Both the position numbers and the translations under genes were made by a program. Below, one piece after another: positions 18,832-28,104 of a stretch of DNA of 64,000 nt. The notes beneath the pieces are model-generated. The model was not told the origin of the DNA. It ran no database searches and was given only the letters and a program-made list of their open reading frames with translations. Each line of letters begins with the position of its first letter. Position 1 is the stretch's first letter. The stretch covers positions 1 to 64,000 of the forward strand of contig NZ_FMWR01000011.1 of the NCBI RefSeq assembly GCF_900103085.1, written 5' to 3'. The DNA is from Gilliamella mensalis. GTDB taxonomy: Bacteria; Pseudomonadota; Gammaproteobacteria; Enterobacterales; Orbaceae.

Positions 18832-19380
18832 TTAACTGAATTTTTCAACCCAAGTTGCATAAGTATTAATAAATAATGATAAAAATTCTTTACTTTTTTC
18901 AGTAATATTACCTTGTTCATCAAAGGCAGTACTTACACCGCCAAAATAAGCTTCTGGTTGTTGCAATGTTGGCATATCAAGGAACACTAAAGATTGACGT
19001 AATTGATGATTGGCACCAAATCCACCAATCGCACCTGGTGAAACTGAAATAATTGCAGCCGGTTTTTTTGACCAAATACTTTTACCATAAGGGCGAGAGC
19101 CCACATCTATTGCATTTTTGATAACCGCCGGCAAGCCACGATTATATTCAGGCGTTACAAAAATAGCACCTTGACATTCTGCTACTTCTTGACGAAAACG
19201 AGTATAAGAGGCAGGAGGGATATCAGTATCAATATCTTCATTATATAAAGGTAAATCCCCAATTTGGATAATTTGTAACGAAAGTGATGGTGGTGCAATT
19301 TTCTGAAAAACTTTTGCTACTTTTAAGTTATAAGAGTCTTTACGTAAACTCCCAACTAATACAGCAATTTTTTTACTCAT
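18832..19380 (-). CDS. NADPH-dependent FMN reductase (ChrR/YieF-like)
   Basis: Flavodoxin-fold oxidoreductase of the NADPH-dependent FMN reductase family; relatives reduce quinones, chromate or azo dyes. The FMN phosphate loop is GSLRKDSYN (residues 10-18), and the family signature TPEYNRGLPAVIKNAIDVGSRP follows in the middle. SPGAIGGFGANHQLRQ is the second flavin loop. ATG 19380 gives 182 aa with GGAGAT just upstream; a longer in-frame start at 19437 lacks support. It sits between mutH and dps on the same strand, which with Dps hints at an oxidative-stress role, though that is inference. Confidence 0.88.
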   Translation of the reverse strand: MSKKIAVLVGSLRKDSYNLKVAKVFQKIAPPSLSLQIIQIGDLPLYNEDIDTDIPPASYTRFRQEVAECQGAIFVTPEYNRGLPAVIKNAIDVGSRPYGKSIWSKKPAAIISVSPGAIGGFGANHQLRQSLVFLDMPTLQQPEAYFGGVSTAFDEQGNITEKSKEFLSLFINTYATWVEKFS

Positions 19381-19400
19381 CTTAAATCTCCACATAATTT

Positions 19401-19430
19401 TAATAAGAGGCGTTGTTATGCCTCTTATTA
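19401..19430 (-). other. Stem-loop between dps and the FMN reductase gene
   Basis: Perfect 11-bp inverted repeat TAATAAGAGGC / GCCTCTTATTA with an 8-nt loop, between the dps stop and the reductase start and only 20 bp from the latter. No T-tract follows on the minus strand, so it may be a leader hairpin or mRNA-stabilising element. Confidence 0.5.
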
Positions 19431-19450
19431 TTGTCATTAATAATTATTTA

Positions 19451-19987
19451 TTAATGTCCTGATGAGTCGACTTTTCGGCCGGCTTCAAATAAGAACCATG
19501 CACGCTGCTCAGTTTGATCTATCCACTCTTCGATTAAGCTTGCAGTAGCAGTATCGTTATATTTATCACAGATGTCATGTGCTACACGCATACGTTCTGT
19601 TAGTCTTACATTATCTTGGCATAGTTCAGCAAGCATATCTGATGGTTCAACAAAATCAGCATCATTATCAGAAATGCTTTGTAATTTAGCGATATGGCCG
19701 ATTGAACGTAATGTTGTGCCACCTAATTTACGGACACGTTCAGCAATTGGATCTGTCATTGCAAATAGCTCATCACCATGATCATCTAACATCAAATGGT
19801 AATCACGGAAGTGGGGACCACTAACATGCCAATGGAAGTTTTTGGTTTTCAAATATAAAGCAAATACATCTGCTAAAACAGAATTCATTGCTCCTGAAAT
19901 ATCTTTTGATGCCTGTTGACCTAAATCAGTTGGAAACAAAATCGCTGCTTGTTGTAACTTTTTAGCAGAAGTCGTACTTTTAGCCAT
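19451..19987 (-). CDS. dps: Dps ferritin-like DNA-protection protein
   Basis: Dodecameric ferroxidase that stores iron and shields DNA in starvation or peroxide stress. The ferroxidase segment is NFHWHVSGPHFRDYHLMLDDHGDEL, giving the His, His, Asp and Glu ligands at subunit interfaces, followed by AERVRKLGG. The lysine-rich N-terminus (AKSTTSAKK) may bind DNA as in E. coli Dps. ATG 19987 is backed by AAGGAG and gives 178 aa; a longer frame to 20032 is unlikely. It belongs to a Dps subgroup other than that of E. coli itself. The gene is divergent from the srl operon. Confidence 0.93.
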   Translation of the reverse strand: MAKSTTSAKKLQQAAILFPTDLGQQASKDISGAMNSVLADVFALYLKTKNFHWHVSGPHFRDYHLMLDDHGDELFAMTDPIAERVRKLGGTTLRSIGHIAKLQSISDNDADFVEPSDMLAELCQDNVRLTERMRVAHDICDKYNDTATASLIEEWIDQTEQRAWFLFEAGRKVDSSGH

Positions 19988-20143
19988 GATATATTCTCCT
20001 TTAAATTGAATAATAAATACCCGTATTGACAAAATTACGCCAACTTAATGTTAATGTCCAATAAAAAAAGTTAATTTTTTACTATCATTGCTATTTTAGT
20101 AACCTATGATTCTTTTTTTCATTTTTTTTCTTATTTTTATCTG

Positions 20144-20184
20144 TTTGAAATATTTTCTTTCAAAATAAAAGAAAATATTTCAAA
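20144..20184. repeat. Perfect 17-bp inverted repeat between dps and srlA
   Basis: TTTGAAATATTTTCTTT at 20144-20160 is repeated exactly in reverse complement at 20168-20184 around a 7-nt centre CAAAATA. It lies about 77 bp before the srlA start, just ahead of a TGTGATCGCG half-site. Candidates are an SrlR or other sugar-operon operator, or a transcript hairpin. Confidence 0.8.
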
Positions 20185-20260
20185 TTGTGATCGCGTTAAA
20201 AGTTTTCACCTTTCTTAGTTGATATCATCTGCTCGAAATTTAACGAAAATAGGAGGAAAT

Positions 20261-20809
20261 ATGATTGATGCTATTTCATTTGGAGCTGAATGGTTTATTG
20301 GTTTATTCCAAGAAGGAGGTAAAGTATTTGTTGGAATGGTAACGGGAATTTTACCATTATTAATTTCACTGCTTGTTGTAATGAATGCGGTAATTAAATT
20401 TATTGGGCAAGAACGTATCGAGCGTTTAGCTCAAGCATGCGCCGGCAATCCTATCTCTCGATATCTTTTATTGCCATTAATAGGCACTTTTGTTTTTTGT
20501 AATCCAATGACATTAAGCCTAGGTCGTTTTATGCCAGAATTTTATAAGCCAAGCTACTACGCTGCATCTTCTTATAGTTGCCATTCAATGAATGGATTAT
20601 TTCCACATGTTAATCCCGGTGAACTATTTGTTTATTTAGGTATTGCAGCCGGTTTAACTAAATTAGGTCTGCCACTCGGTCCCCTTGCTGTGAGCTATTT
20701 TCTTGTTGGTTTAGTGACAAACTTTTTTAGAGGTTGGATTACTGACTTTTGTACCGCCATTTTTGAAAGAAAAATGGGTATTAAATTAGAAAGAAAAGTT
20801 CATTTATAA
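20261..20809 (+). CDS. srlA: Sorbitol PTS permease subunit IIC (SrlA)
   Basis: Membrane channel part of the glucitol/sorbitol phosphotransferase system, taking up sorbitol as sorbitol 6-phosphate. The 182-aa protein has several hydrophobic segments and the conserved [27 protein letters not shown] and [17 protein letters not shown] blocks. AGGAGG sits directly before ATG 20261; an upstream start at 20219 is ignored. It is the first gene of srlA-E-B-D-M-R and is divergent from dps. Confidence 0.95.
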   Translation: MIDAISFGAEWFIGLFQEGGKVFVGMVTGILPLLISLLVVMNAVIKFIGQERIERLAQACAGNPISRYLLLPLIGTFVFCNPMTLSLGRFMPEFYKPSYYAASSYSCHSMNGLFPHVNPGELFVYLGIAAGLTKLGLPLGPLAVSYFLVGLVTNFFRGWITDFCTAIFERKMGIKLERKVHL

Positions 20810-20830
20810 ATAATCAGAAGGAATATCAAT

Positions 20831-21838
20831 ATGGCTAAATTTATTCGGATTGAAAAAGGTGAAGCTGGGTGGGGTGGGCCATTAGAGCTTCCAGTGATTG
20901 AAGGTAAGAAGATTGTTTATATCGCTGCAGGAACAAAACCAGCAATAGTTGACACATTAGTCGAGTTAACAGGATGGGAGGCAATTGATGGCTTTAAAGA
21001 AGGTGAGCCACCTAAAGATGAAATTGGTGTGGCTGTGATTGACTGTGGCGGCACGTTACGTTGTGGTATCTATCCTAAAAATCGTGTTCCAACTATCAAT
21101 ATTCACGCAACGGGTAAATCAGGTCCACTTGCTCAATATATCGTTGAGGATATCTATGTTTCAGCAGTAAAAACAAATAATATCAAATTGATAGAAAAAG
21201 AAGGTGATTTAGTAAGCGAAAGTCCATCAGTAGTCAAAGAACTACCAACAAATAATAAATCGTCTGAATTTAAAGATTATGATAGCAGTAAAAAAATTAC
21301 TGAACAAAGCGATGGATTACTAGCAAAAATTGGTATTGGTATGGGATCCGGGGTTGCCGTTTTCTTCCAAGCTGGTCGTGATACTGTTGATACAGTACTT
21401 AAAACAATACTTCCTTTTATGGCGTTTGTATCTGCAATTATTGGAATCATTATTGCATCAGGCTTGGGTAACTTTATCGCTCATGGCTTAGTTCCGCTAG
21501 CAAATAACCCAATTGGGCTTGTCATTTTAGCTTTAATCTGCTCTTTCCCATTACTTTCACCATTTTTAGGGCCTGGTGCGGTTATTGCGCAAGTGATAGG
21601 TACGCTAGTTGGGGTGCAAATTGGGCTTGGTAATATTCCACCTCAATTAGCATTACCTGCACTTTTTGCGATTAATGCTCAAGCGGCCTGTGATTTTATC
21701 CCGGTTGGTTTATCGCTTGCGGAAGCGAAACAAGATACCGTACGTGTCGGTGTTCCTTCCGTGCTTGTTAGTCGCTTTTTAACTGGTGCGCCAACAGTAT
21801 TAATTGCTTGGGCTGTGTCGTTCTTTATTTATCAGTAA
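20831..21838 (+). CDS. srlE: Sorbitol PTS subunit IIBC (SrlE)
   Basis: Carries the phosphorylatable IIB domain and the remaining membrane IIC part of the sorbitol permease. The N-terminal IIB domain contains [13 protein letters not shown] (residues 71-83) with Cys72 and Cys78; one of them is the phosphocysteine. A hydrophilic linker (about 120-165) leads to a membrane domain with [22 protein letters not shown] and the [17 protein letters not shown] motif. Length 335 aa. It starts 21 bp after srlA. Confidence 0.95.
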   Translation: MAKFIRIEKGEAGWGGPLELPVIEGKKIVYIAAGTKPAIVDTLVELTGWEAIDGFKEGEPPKDEIGVAVIDCGGTLRCGIYPKNRVPTINIHATGKSGPLAQYIVEDIYVSAVKTNNIKLIEKEGDLVSESPSVVKELPTNNKSSEFKDYDSSKKITEQSDGLLAKIGIGMGSGVAVFFQAGRDTVDTVLKTILPFMAFVSAIIGIIIASGLGNFIAHGLVPLANNPIGLVILALICSFPLLSPFLGPGAVIAQVIGTLVGVQIGLGNIPPQLALPALFAINAQAACDFIPVGLSLAEAKQDTVRVGVPSVLVSRFLTGAPTVLIAWAVSFFIYQ

Positions 21839-21953
21839 TCACTATTGAAAATAAAAATTGGAATGATGTAGTAAAGAAGTTTTGCCTTAATCACATCTTA
21901 TTTGTCAGGAACAGGAGCCTGAAATCGCTATAAATATGTAAAAGGGGTAAATG

Positions 21954-22322
21954 ATGTCAAAGACTATCTATCAATCACAAATTAATTATATTGGAGAGTT
22001 TGCCCAAGAGGCTTTAGCCGATGGCATGTTAATCCTATTTAAGGATGGTGCGCCATCAGACTTAGCTGATTACTGTTTTGTTCATAGCCATGATGATTTT
22101 CAGCTAGAACTACAAGTAGGACAACTATTTCAATTAGGTACTCAAAGTTATCTCATCACTTCAGTTGGCGAAGTTGCTAATGCTAATTTTCGTGAATTAG
22201 GGCACATCACATTAAAGTTTGATGGTAACTGTGAGGCAGAGCTACCTGGAACCGTTCACCTAGAGGGGCAATGCCCAATTCAGCTTTCTGTTGGTGATGA
22301 AATTAAAATTTTAAATCGATGA
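21954..22322 (+). CDS. srlB: Sorbitol PTS subunit IIA (SrlB)
   Basis: Cytoplasmic IIA protein that passes phosphate from HPr to SrlE. 122 aa from ATG 21954, with the active-histidine region FVHSHDDF (His44, His46) and the glucitol-IIA pattern ANFRELGHITLKFDG and PGTVHL. ATG 21951 immediately before is equally in frame; AGGGG spacing favours 21954. It overlaps the first possible ATG of srlD, suggesting coupling. The 115-bp gap after srlE is the largest within the structural part of the operon. Confidence 0.93.
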   Translation: MSKTIYQSQINYIGEFAQEALADGMLILFKDGAPSDLADYCFVHSHDDFQLELQVGQLFQLGTQSYLITSVGEVANANFRELGHITLKFDGNCEAELPGTVHLEGQCPIQLSVGDEIKILNR

Positions 22323-22333
22323 GGAATATAAAA

Positions 22334-23113
22334 ATGAAACAAGTTGCAGTCATTATTGGTGGGGGACAAACCCTAGGTGAGTTCTTATGTAATGGTATTG
22401 CTGATGCGGGCTATCATGTTGTTGTTGCTGATTTGAATAGGGACAATGCCAATAAAGTCGCTCAAGCAATTAATCAAAAACATGGTGCGGGGACGGCAAA
22501 AGGATTTTGTGTTGATGCTACAAATGAAGAAAGTGTGCAGCAATTAGCGCAAGATGTTGATAGTGTGTTTAAGCGTGTTGATTTAATGGTGTATAGCGCA
22601 GGCGTTGCAAAAGCAGCACCAATTACCCATTTTGCATTGCATGATTTTCAGTTATCAGTCAATGTTAATCTCACCGGTTATTTTTTATGTGCACGTGAGT
22701 TTGCTAAATTAATGATCAAATACAATACGCAAGGTCGCATTATTCAAATTAACTCAAAATCAGGTAAAGTCGGCAGTAAACATAATTCAGGATACAGTGC
22801 AGCCAAATTTGGTGGGGTCGGGTTAACACAATCTTTAGCTTTAGATCTTGCCGATCATGGTATTACTGTTAACTCGTTGATGCTTGGTAATTTGCTTAAA
22901 TCCCCCATGTTTCAATCATTATTACCTCAATATGCAAAAAAACTAGGTATCCCAGAAAGTCAAGTTGAACAAGTCTATATTGATAAAGTGCCACTCAAGC
23001 GCGGTTGCGATTACCAAGATGTACTTAATGTATTGTTATTTTATGCAAGTGATAAAGCCTCTTATTGTACAGGGCAATCAATCAACATTACTGGTGGACA
23101 AGTGATGTTCTAG
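22334..23113 (+). CDS. srlD: Sorbitol-6-phosphate 2-dehydrogenase (SrlD)
   Basis: Oxidises sorbitol 6-phosphate to fructose 6-phosphate with NAD, delivering it to glycolysis. Short-chain dehydrogenase of 259 aa, the E. coli length, with the N-terminal nucleotide loop GGGQTLGEF, YSAGVAKA, and the catalytic Ser/Tyr/Lys set in INSKSGKVGSKHNSGYSAAK. The C-terminal segment GNLLKSPMFQSLLPQYAKKLG is diagnostic for SrlD. ATG 22334 is preceded by GAGG. Confidence 0.97.
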   Translation: MKQVAVIIGGGQTLGEFLCNGIADAGYHVVVADLNRDNANKVAQAINQKHGAGTAKGFCVDATNEESVQQLAQDVDSVFKRVDLMVYSAGVAKAAPITHFALHDFQLSVNVNLTGYFLCAREFAKLMIKYNTQGRIIQINSKSGKVGSKHNSGYSAAKFGGVGLTQSLALDLADHGITVNSLMLGNLLKSPMFQSLLPQYAKKLGIPESQVEQVYIDKVPLKRGCDYQDVLNVLLFYASDKASYCTGQSINITGGQVMF

Positions 23114-23126
23114 ATAACACATAGAA

Positions 23127-23160
23127 TGCGAAAATTTTTTACAAAATTTTCGCACTTTTA
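23127..23160 (+). terminator. Strong stem-loop between srlD and srlM
   Basis: Perfect 12-bp stem TGCGAAAATTTT / AAAATTTTCGCA with a 4-nt TTAC loop and a CTTTTA tail, 14 bp after srlD. Being inside the operon, it may be a partial terminator that lowers expression of the regulators srlM and srlR, or a stabiliser of the srlAEBD message. Confidence 0.72.
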
Positions 23161-23190
23161 ATCTTATTAAACTTAACATGGAGTGCCTAT

Positions 23191-23559
23191 ATGAATATGA
23201 CCACCTCTTTAATTGTTATCGCACTTATTGCTTGGTGTATTCAAATCATATTTAGTTGGTTTCAGATTCGTCGTTTTAATCAAGCTTTTTTAACGATGAA
23301 AAAAGGGGCTTATTTAGGGGTTGGTCGTAGCCAAACAAAGCGATTGAGACCAAGGGTATTAATTGCTATTTCATTAGATGAACACCAAGTCGTTATTGAT
23401 TCCGTATTAATGAAGGGTATTACTATATTTGCTTTACCAAAACCAATTATTCAATTACATGGCTTACCTATCACTGATATTATCCCTGAAAATATTTTCC
23501 CAAATGATCCTGTAAGTCAAAGTGCATTGACTGTAGCATTAGCCACAAATAAAAAATAA
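23191..23559 (+). CDS. srlM: Sorbitol operon activator SrlM (GutM)
   Basis: Positive regulator of the sorbitol operon in E. coli. The 122-aa protein starts with a hydrophobic segment (about residues 5-23), then FNQAFLTMKKGAYLGVGRSQTKRLRPRVLIAISLDE, the conserved core of the family. ATG 23191 follows TGGAG. It keeps the E. coli order srlD-srlM-srlR. How this membrane-anchored small protein activates transcription is not clear from sequence. Confidence 0.92.
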   Translation: MNMTTSLIVIALIAWCIQIIFSWFQIRRFNQAFLTMKKGAYLGVGRSQTKRLRPRVLIAISLDEHQVVIDSVLMKGITIFALPKPIIQLHGLPITDIIPENIFPNDPVSQSALTVALATNKK

Positions 23560-23582
23560 TTAACTTTTATTTTGAAAAATAT

Positions 23583-23617
23583 TCACTTTTATTATGAAAT
23601 AATATATTTTAAAGTGA
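23583..23617 (+). repeat. Inverted repeat between srlM and srlR
   Basis: TCACTTT (23583-23589) and AAAGTGA (23611-23617) flank an AT-rich centre about 45 bp before srlR. It could form a hairpin or serve as an operator. Its sequence is unrelated to the 17-bp repeat before srlA. Confidence 0.4.
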
Positions 23618-23660
23618 TTTTAGTTATGATGTGCGTCGATAATGGTGATGGGATTTTATT

Positions 23661-24440
23661 GTGAAAGTGAAGCAACGACAAACAGCGATTCTGGAATATC
23701 TACAAAAAAATGGGCAAATCAGTGTAGAAGAGTTGGCCGAGCATTTTAAAACAACAGGGACAACCATTCGTAAAGATCTCACCCAACTGCATGAAAGTGG
23801 TTTAGTTTTGCGGACATACGGCGGGGCAATGCTAAATCGAGAGGTTGGCGATAGAGCAATCGATCACAAAACCTACATTAATACTGCACAAAAAAAGGCC
23901 ATAGCACAAGAGGCAGCTAAATTAATTCATGAGGGTGACTCTATCATTTTTGATGCAGGAAGTACGGTGGCACAAATGATCCCCATGTTAGCAAGGTTTA
24001 ATAATTTAACGATTATGACCAATAGTTTGCATATGGTCAATGAGCTGGTTGCTAATGATAATGATCAAACGATTATTTTAACGGGGGGAACGTTTCGTCG
24101 AAAATCTGCCTCTTTTCATAGTAATAATGCTTTAGCCATCGCAGCGTTTGAATCTTATACTTTCGATAAGTTGTTTATGGGTGCTGATGGGGTAGATTTG
24201 GTAGGTGGCGTAACAACTTTTAACGAAAGTTATCATGGCAGTGTAGCCATGAGTAAAGCTGCTGCTAAGTTAATTTTGTTAGTTGACTCCTCAAAATTTG
24301 GTCGCCGTAGCCCCAATGTTGTTTGTGATTTAAGTGCTGTGGATACGATTATCACTGATGATAATTTAGATGATAGATATTATGATGCGCTCACTCAAAG
24401 AGGCATTAACGTGATTAAAGTGAAGACGAGCGGAAAGTAA
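23661..24440 (+). CDS. srlR: Sorbitol operon repressor SrlR (GutR), DeoR family
   Basis: DNA-binding repressor that responds to the sugar phosphate. The N-terminal winged HTH (about residues 5-55) has [24 protein letters not shown] and [10 protein letters not shown]. The sensor domain carries [29 protein letters not shown] and the DeoR C-terminal pattern [20 protein letters not shown]. It starts with GTG. The srlQ/gutQ isomerase that follows in E. coli is missing; 470 bp of non-coding DNA follows instead. Confidence 0.93.
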   Translation: MKVKQRQTAILEYLQKNGQISVEELAEHFKTTGTTIRKDLTQLHESGLVLRTYGGAMLNREVGDRAIDHKTYINTAQKKAIAQEAAKLIHEGDSIIFDAGSTVAQMIPMLARFNNLTIMTNSLHMVNELVANDNDQTIILTGGTFRRKSASFHSNNALAIAAFESYTFDKLFMGADGVDLVGGVTTFNESYHGSVAMSKAAAKLILLVDSSKFGRRSPNVVCDLSAVDTIITDDNLDDRYYDALTQRGINVIKVKTSGK

Positions 24441-24912
24441 ATATAAGTAAATTCTGTTAAAAAATTTCTAGGCAATAATTTCATTATTTCTTGAAAATTT
24501 AACTGTTTTTTATTAAATATTTAAACTGTGTAATAGCTAAAAAGAGGGGATAATACATTTTCTCCTATAAATTCTCCTTATCCTCTAAAAAATGGTATAT
24601 GTCTATGTGGCTTATCAAGCCGGCAATATTTTTGGCTATCGAGTTCCCAATCACTTTACTACAAAAGCGATATATGTGTATCTAAGTCTCAGGCGTGACG
24701 TTCGCGGACATTGTTAAGCATTAATCTGATAAGTTATCCAATAATTTTAGTGATATTGCTAATATTCTAAAAAGATTAATTACATATAGTATTTTTATAA
24801 TAATTAAATATTGTGTTTGGGATGGTAAAATGGGTTGCTATGCCAATGTGGCGTCGAATCAAATATGCCACTTACCAAATAATAAGTGGTATATTTTTTA
24901 TTTTGTCAAAAG
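24441..24912. other. Gene-poor stretch between srlR and serA, partly unexplained
   Basis: No gene of normal size. At about 24544-24590 AGAGGGGATAA and TTATCCTCT could pair and end the srl transcript. A noticeably GC-richer patch at about 24605-24720 includes a GGCTT-ATC-AAGCC hairpin and an open 28-codon frame (24600-24686) without recognisable homology. It may be a decayed gene or a small RNA. A terminator-like hairpin is at 24863-24894. Confidence 0.4.
24863..24900 (+). terminator. Hairpin downstream of serA
   Basis: ATATGCCACTTA pairs with TAAGTGGTATAT (one G-T) across an 8-nt loop and is followed by TTTTTTA on the plus strand. It lies about 20 bp beyond the serA stop, so it blocks plus-strand transcripts running toward serA and may fold at the serA 3' end too. 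Confidence 0.65.
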
Positions 24913-26154
24913 CTAAAATAACAACCTTGCTCGGATCGTTCCTGGAACGTTTTTCAGTTGCACTAACAACTCTTCAGCTTTACCTTGTTCAACTCTATCA
25001 ATATCAATAACAACATAACCAATTTTAGGATCGGTTTGTAAATACTGGGCTGAAATATTCAGACCTTGCTCGGCAAATAAGGTATTGATAGCGGTTAGTA
25101 CACCAGGTTGGTTATGGTGAATATTGATAAAACGGCTTGCACCTTTAGCTGGAATTGGTAAAGAGGCTTCTGGAAAATTAACCGCTGAAAGCGTTGCACC
25201 CGTGTCTGAGTATTTTGCTAGTTTTGTGGCAACTTCAATACCAATGTTTTCTTGAGCTTCGCTAGTTGAACCGCCAATGTGTGGTGTAATAATCACGTTA
25301 TCAAATTGGCACAATGGTGATTCAAACGGGTCGTTATTACTAGCCGGTTCAGTTGGGAAAACATCAATAGCTGCACCGCTCAGTTTATGAGTATTTAGCG
25401 CTTTAGTTAATGCATCAATATCGATGACTCTACCGCGCGACGCATTAATCAAAATTGAACCTGATTTCATAGCATCGATTTCTTTATCGCTGATCATCTT
25501 TATGGTAGTTGCGTTTTCCGGCACATGCATGGTGACAATGTCGCTTATAGCCAATAACTCTTTCATTGTTGAAATTTGCTTAGCATTACCTAAAGGCAGC
25601 TTTGTTTCAATATCGTAAAAATAAACATTCATGCCTAATGATTCAGCTAAAATACTTAATTGGCTACCAATATGTCCATAACCAATGATACCTAAATTTT
25701 TACCTCGTGCTTCGTGTGAACCTGTGGCAATCTTATTCCATTTACCTTGATGTGCTTTAGCATTCGCTTCGGGCACTCGGCGCAATAATAAAATTGCCTC
25801 AGCTAGCACTAGTTCAGCAACAGATCGCGTATTAGAAAATGGCGCATTAAAAACAGGGATGCCTTTCACCGTTGCGGCATTCAAATCAACTTGATTGGTT
25901 CCTATACAAAAGCAACCAATCCCTGCAAGTTTTGGTGCTGCATTGATGATGTCTTTAGTTAATTGCGTTCTTGAGCGGATCCCAATAAAACGGACATCTT
26001 TCAGGGCTTGTTTAAGCTCTTCAGGGGATAATGCGCTTTTATGATATTCAATATTGGTAAAGCCTGCGGATTTTAATACATCTAATGCGCTCGGATGAAC
26101 GCCCTCAAGTAACAAAAATTTGTTTTCATCTTTGGTTAAACTCTGAATAACCAT
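24913..26154 (-). CDS. serA: D-3-phosphoglycerate dehydrogenase SerA
   Basis: First step of serine synthesis, oxidising 3-phosphoglycerate with NAD. Of 413 aa, residues about 10-320 form the D-isomer 2-hydroxyacid dehydrogenase domains with GIIGYGHIGSQLS for NAD, the catalytic arginine in INASRGRVID and the catalytic histidine in ITPHIGGSTSEAQ. The C-terminal ACT domain (NIHHNQPGVLTAINTLF) would give serine feedback inhibition. The serA-rpiA-argP neighbourhood is that of E. coli. It also feeds the pathway opposite to the sdaC-sdaB serine-catabolic pair in this window. Confidence 0.96.
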   Translation of the reverse strand: MVIQSLTKDENKFLLLEGVHPSALDVLKSAGFTNIEYHKSALSPEELKQALKDVRFIGIRSRTQLTKDIINAAPKLAGIGCFCIGTNQVDLNAATVKGIPVFNAPFSNTRSVAELVLAEAILLLRRVPEANAKAHQGKWNKIATGSHEARGKNLGIIGYGHIGSQLSILAESLGMNVYFYDIETKLPLGNAKQISTMKELLAISDIVTMHVPENATTIKMISDKEIDAMKSGSILINASRGRVIDIDALTKALNTHKLSGAAIDVFPTEPASNNDPFESPLCQFDNVIITPHIGGSTSEAQENIGIEVATKLAKYSDTGATLSAVNFPEASLPIPAKGASRFINIHHNQPGVLTAINTLFAEQGLNISAQYLQTDPKIGYVVIDIDRVEQGKAEELLVQLKNVPGTIRARLLF

Positions 26155-26237
26155 TATTTCCTCTTTTTTTCCTTAAGCATAAAAATTGGTTCTTATTGCG
26201 ATATAACGTTATAAATTTGCTATAATAAATGATAATG

Positions 26238-26894
26238 TTATCTAAGCTCTTTTACACCAGTGCTACATCCGACAAGCGCAATATCAGCGCCTTTATTGGC
26301 GAATAACCCAACTGTTACCACACCTGCAATACTGTTAATTCGATTTTCTAATTCGACTGGTTTGTCAATGACAAGATCATGAACATCCAAAATAACATTA
26401 CCATTATCAGTAACTACGCCTTGACGATATATTGGTTTGCCACCGAGTTTAAATAATTCGCGAGCAACATAAGAACGTGCCATAGGGATCACTTCAATAG
26501 GTAACGGAAAATTCCCTAATACATCAACAACTTTTGATTCATCAACAATACAAATAAATTGCTTAGCAATAGCAGAAACAATTTTTTCACGAGTTAAAGC
26601 CGCACCACCGCCTTTAATCATTTGTAAATGGTGATTTATTTCATCAGCACCATCAACATAGACATCTAAGCTATCGACTTGGTTACAATCTAATACTGGA
26701 ATATCATAGCTTTTTAATTTTTGAGTTGATGCTTCTGAACTTGATACCGTACCTTTGATCTGATCTTTTATTGTGGCTAATGCATCAATAAAATGCGATG
26801 CCGTTGAGCCGGTTCCTACGCCAACATAAGAATCCGGTTTTATAAATTTTAAAGCTGACCAGCCTACGGTTTTTTTTAGTTCGTCTTGTGTCAT
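26238..26894 (-). CDS. rpiA: Ribose-5-phosphate isomerase A
   Basis: Interconverts ribose 5-phosphate and ribulose 5-phosphate in the pentose phosphate pathway. The 218-aa protein shows [15 protein letters not shown], the substrate loops YVDGADEIN and [12 protein letters not shown], and the catalytic region [13 protein letters not shown]. It lies 83 bp upstream of serA on the same strand, with argP divergent on the other side. Confidence 0.97.
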   Translation of the reverse strand: MTQDELKKTVGWSALKFIKPDSYVGVGTGSTASHFIDALATIKDQIKGTVSSSEASTQKLKSYDIPVLDCNQVDSLDVYVDGADEINHHLQMIKGGGAALTREKIVSAIAKQFICIVDESKVVDVLGNFPLPIEVIPMARSYVARELFKLGGKPIYRQGVVTDNGNVILDVHDLVIDKPVELENRINSIAGVVTVGLFANKGADIALVGCSTGVKELR

Positions 26895-27102
26895 GATATC
26901 ACCCTAATTTGAGGATAATTTTTGTTAAAAAAATAAAATTTTGAAAGCAAAATCATTGAAGATATGGCATAGTACCCAATTGGAAAGCAAAAATCATTAG
27001 GATTTTAAGAAAATATATCATCTTTTGGTATGTTTATAACTTATTGCAATATTAAAGTAGTTTGAATATTCGAGCAATGATCAAATCATTAGTAAAGAGA
27101 TT

Positions 27103-28002
27103 ATGAAGCGTCCAGATTATAGAGCATTACAAGCATTAGATGCAGTGATAAAAGAACGAGGATTTGAACGAGCAGCAGATAAACTGTGTATTACACAACC
27201 TGCAGTATCACAACGCATTAAGCAGTTAGAGAGCTTTTTTGGTCAGCAGTTATTGGTTAGAACCATTCCACCTAAAGCTACTAAGCAAGGCGAGCATCTG
27301 TTAGGATTATTGCACCAAGTTGAATTATTAGAACAACAATGGCTGGGAGATAGTGAACAAAGTACAACGCCACTGTCATTATCTATTGCGATTAATGCTG
27401 ATTCTTTAGCTACTTGGCTGTTACCTGCGTTAAAACCAGTCTTAGATAAAAATATCTTACGTTTTGATATACAAGTCAAAGATGAAGAACATACGCTAGA
27501 ACTCCTCCGATTAGGTACAGTGGTTGCTGCAATAAGTATTCAACCCAATCCTTTACCTGGCTGTCTATCCGATTTGTTAGGTGCATTAGATTATATTTTC
27601 GTGGCTTCACCAGATTTTGCTAAAAAGTATTTCCCAAATGGTGTAACACGATCCTCTTTGTTAAAAGCTCCTGCTGTTGCATTCGACCATTTAGATGATA
27701 TGCATCAGGCCTTTTTGCAGGAAAATTTTAACCTTACCCCTGGTAGTGTAGTTTGTCATATTACCAGTTCTTCCGAGGCTTTTGTACAATTGGCTAAACA
27801 AGGTTCAGCTTGCTGTATGTTGCCAAAATTACAAGTTGAACAAGAATTAAAAAGCGGTGAGTTGATTAATTTAACAGAAGGGTTATATCAAAGGCGTATG
27901 CTATATTGGCATCGATTTGCTCCGGAAAGTATTGTAATGCAAAATATCTCTGAAACGTTGATTCAATATGCACAAAACACATTATCACAACCGCAAGTTT
28001 AG
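27103..28002 (+). CDS. argP: LysR-type regulator ArgP (IciA)
   Basis: Regulator that in E. coli controls argO, lysine-responsive genes and dapB among others. The N-terminal HTH ([23 protein letters not shown], about residues 20-42) leads to a LysR effector domain. [31 protein letters not shown] and the end [12 protein letters not shown] match ArgP. At 299 aa it is close to E. coli (297). It is divergent from rpiA, as in enterobacteria; argO is not nearby. Confidence 0.93.
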   Translation: MKRPDYRALQALDAVIKERGFERAADKLCITQPAVSQRIKQLESFFGQQLLVRTIPPKATKQGEHLLGLLHQVELLEQQWLGDSEQSTTPLSLSIAINADSLATWLLPALKPVLDKNILRFDIQVKDEEHTLELLRLGTVVAAISIQPNPLPGCLSDLLGALDYIFVASPDFAKKYFPNGVTRSSLLKAPAVAFDHLDDMHQAFLQENFNLTPGSVVCHITSSSEAFVQLAKQGSACCMLPKLQVEQELKSGELINLTEGLYQRRMLYWHRFAPESIVMQNISETLIQYAQNTLSQPQV

Positions 28003-28104
28003 GATCACAACTAATTGATACATCAGATGATTTTTATAACTCAAATGCATGTTTTCCTGAAACCTTTTTGATAAAATAAAGTCTTTATTTAAAGAGCTGA
28101 AGAT

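Noticed and set aside
20186-20208. CRP site before srlA (TGTGATCGCG...TTTTCACC)
   Set aside because: The second half-site is at the wrong spacing; only one good half is present, so it was not called.
24600-24686. Short frame starting MSMWLIKPAIFLAIEFPIT
   Set aside because: Only 28 codons, no clear ribosome site and no recognised homology; kept only as part of the unexplained stretch.
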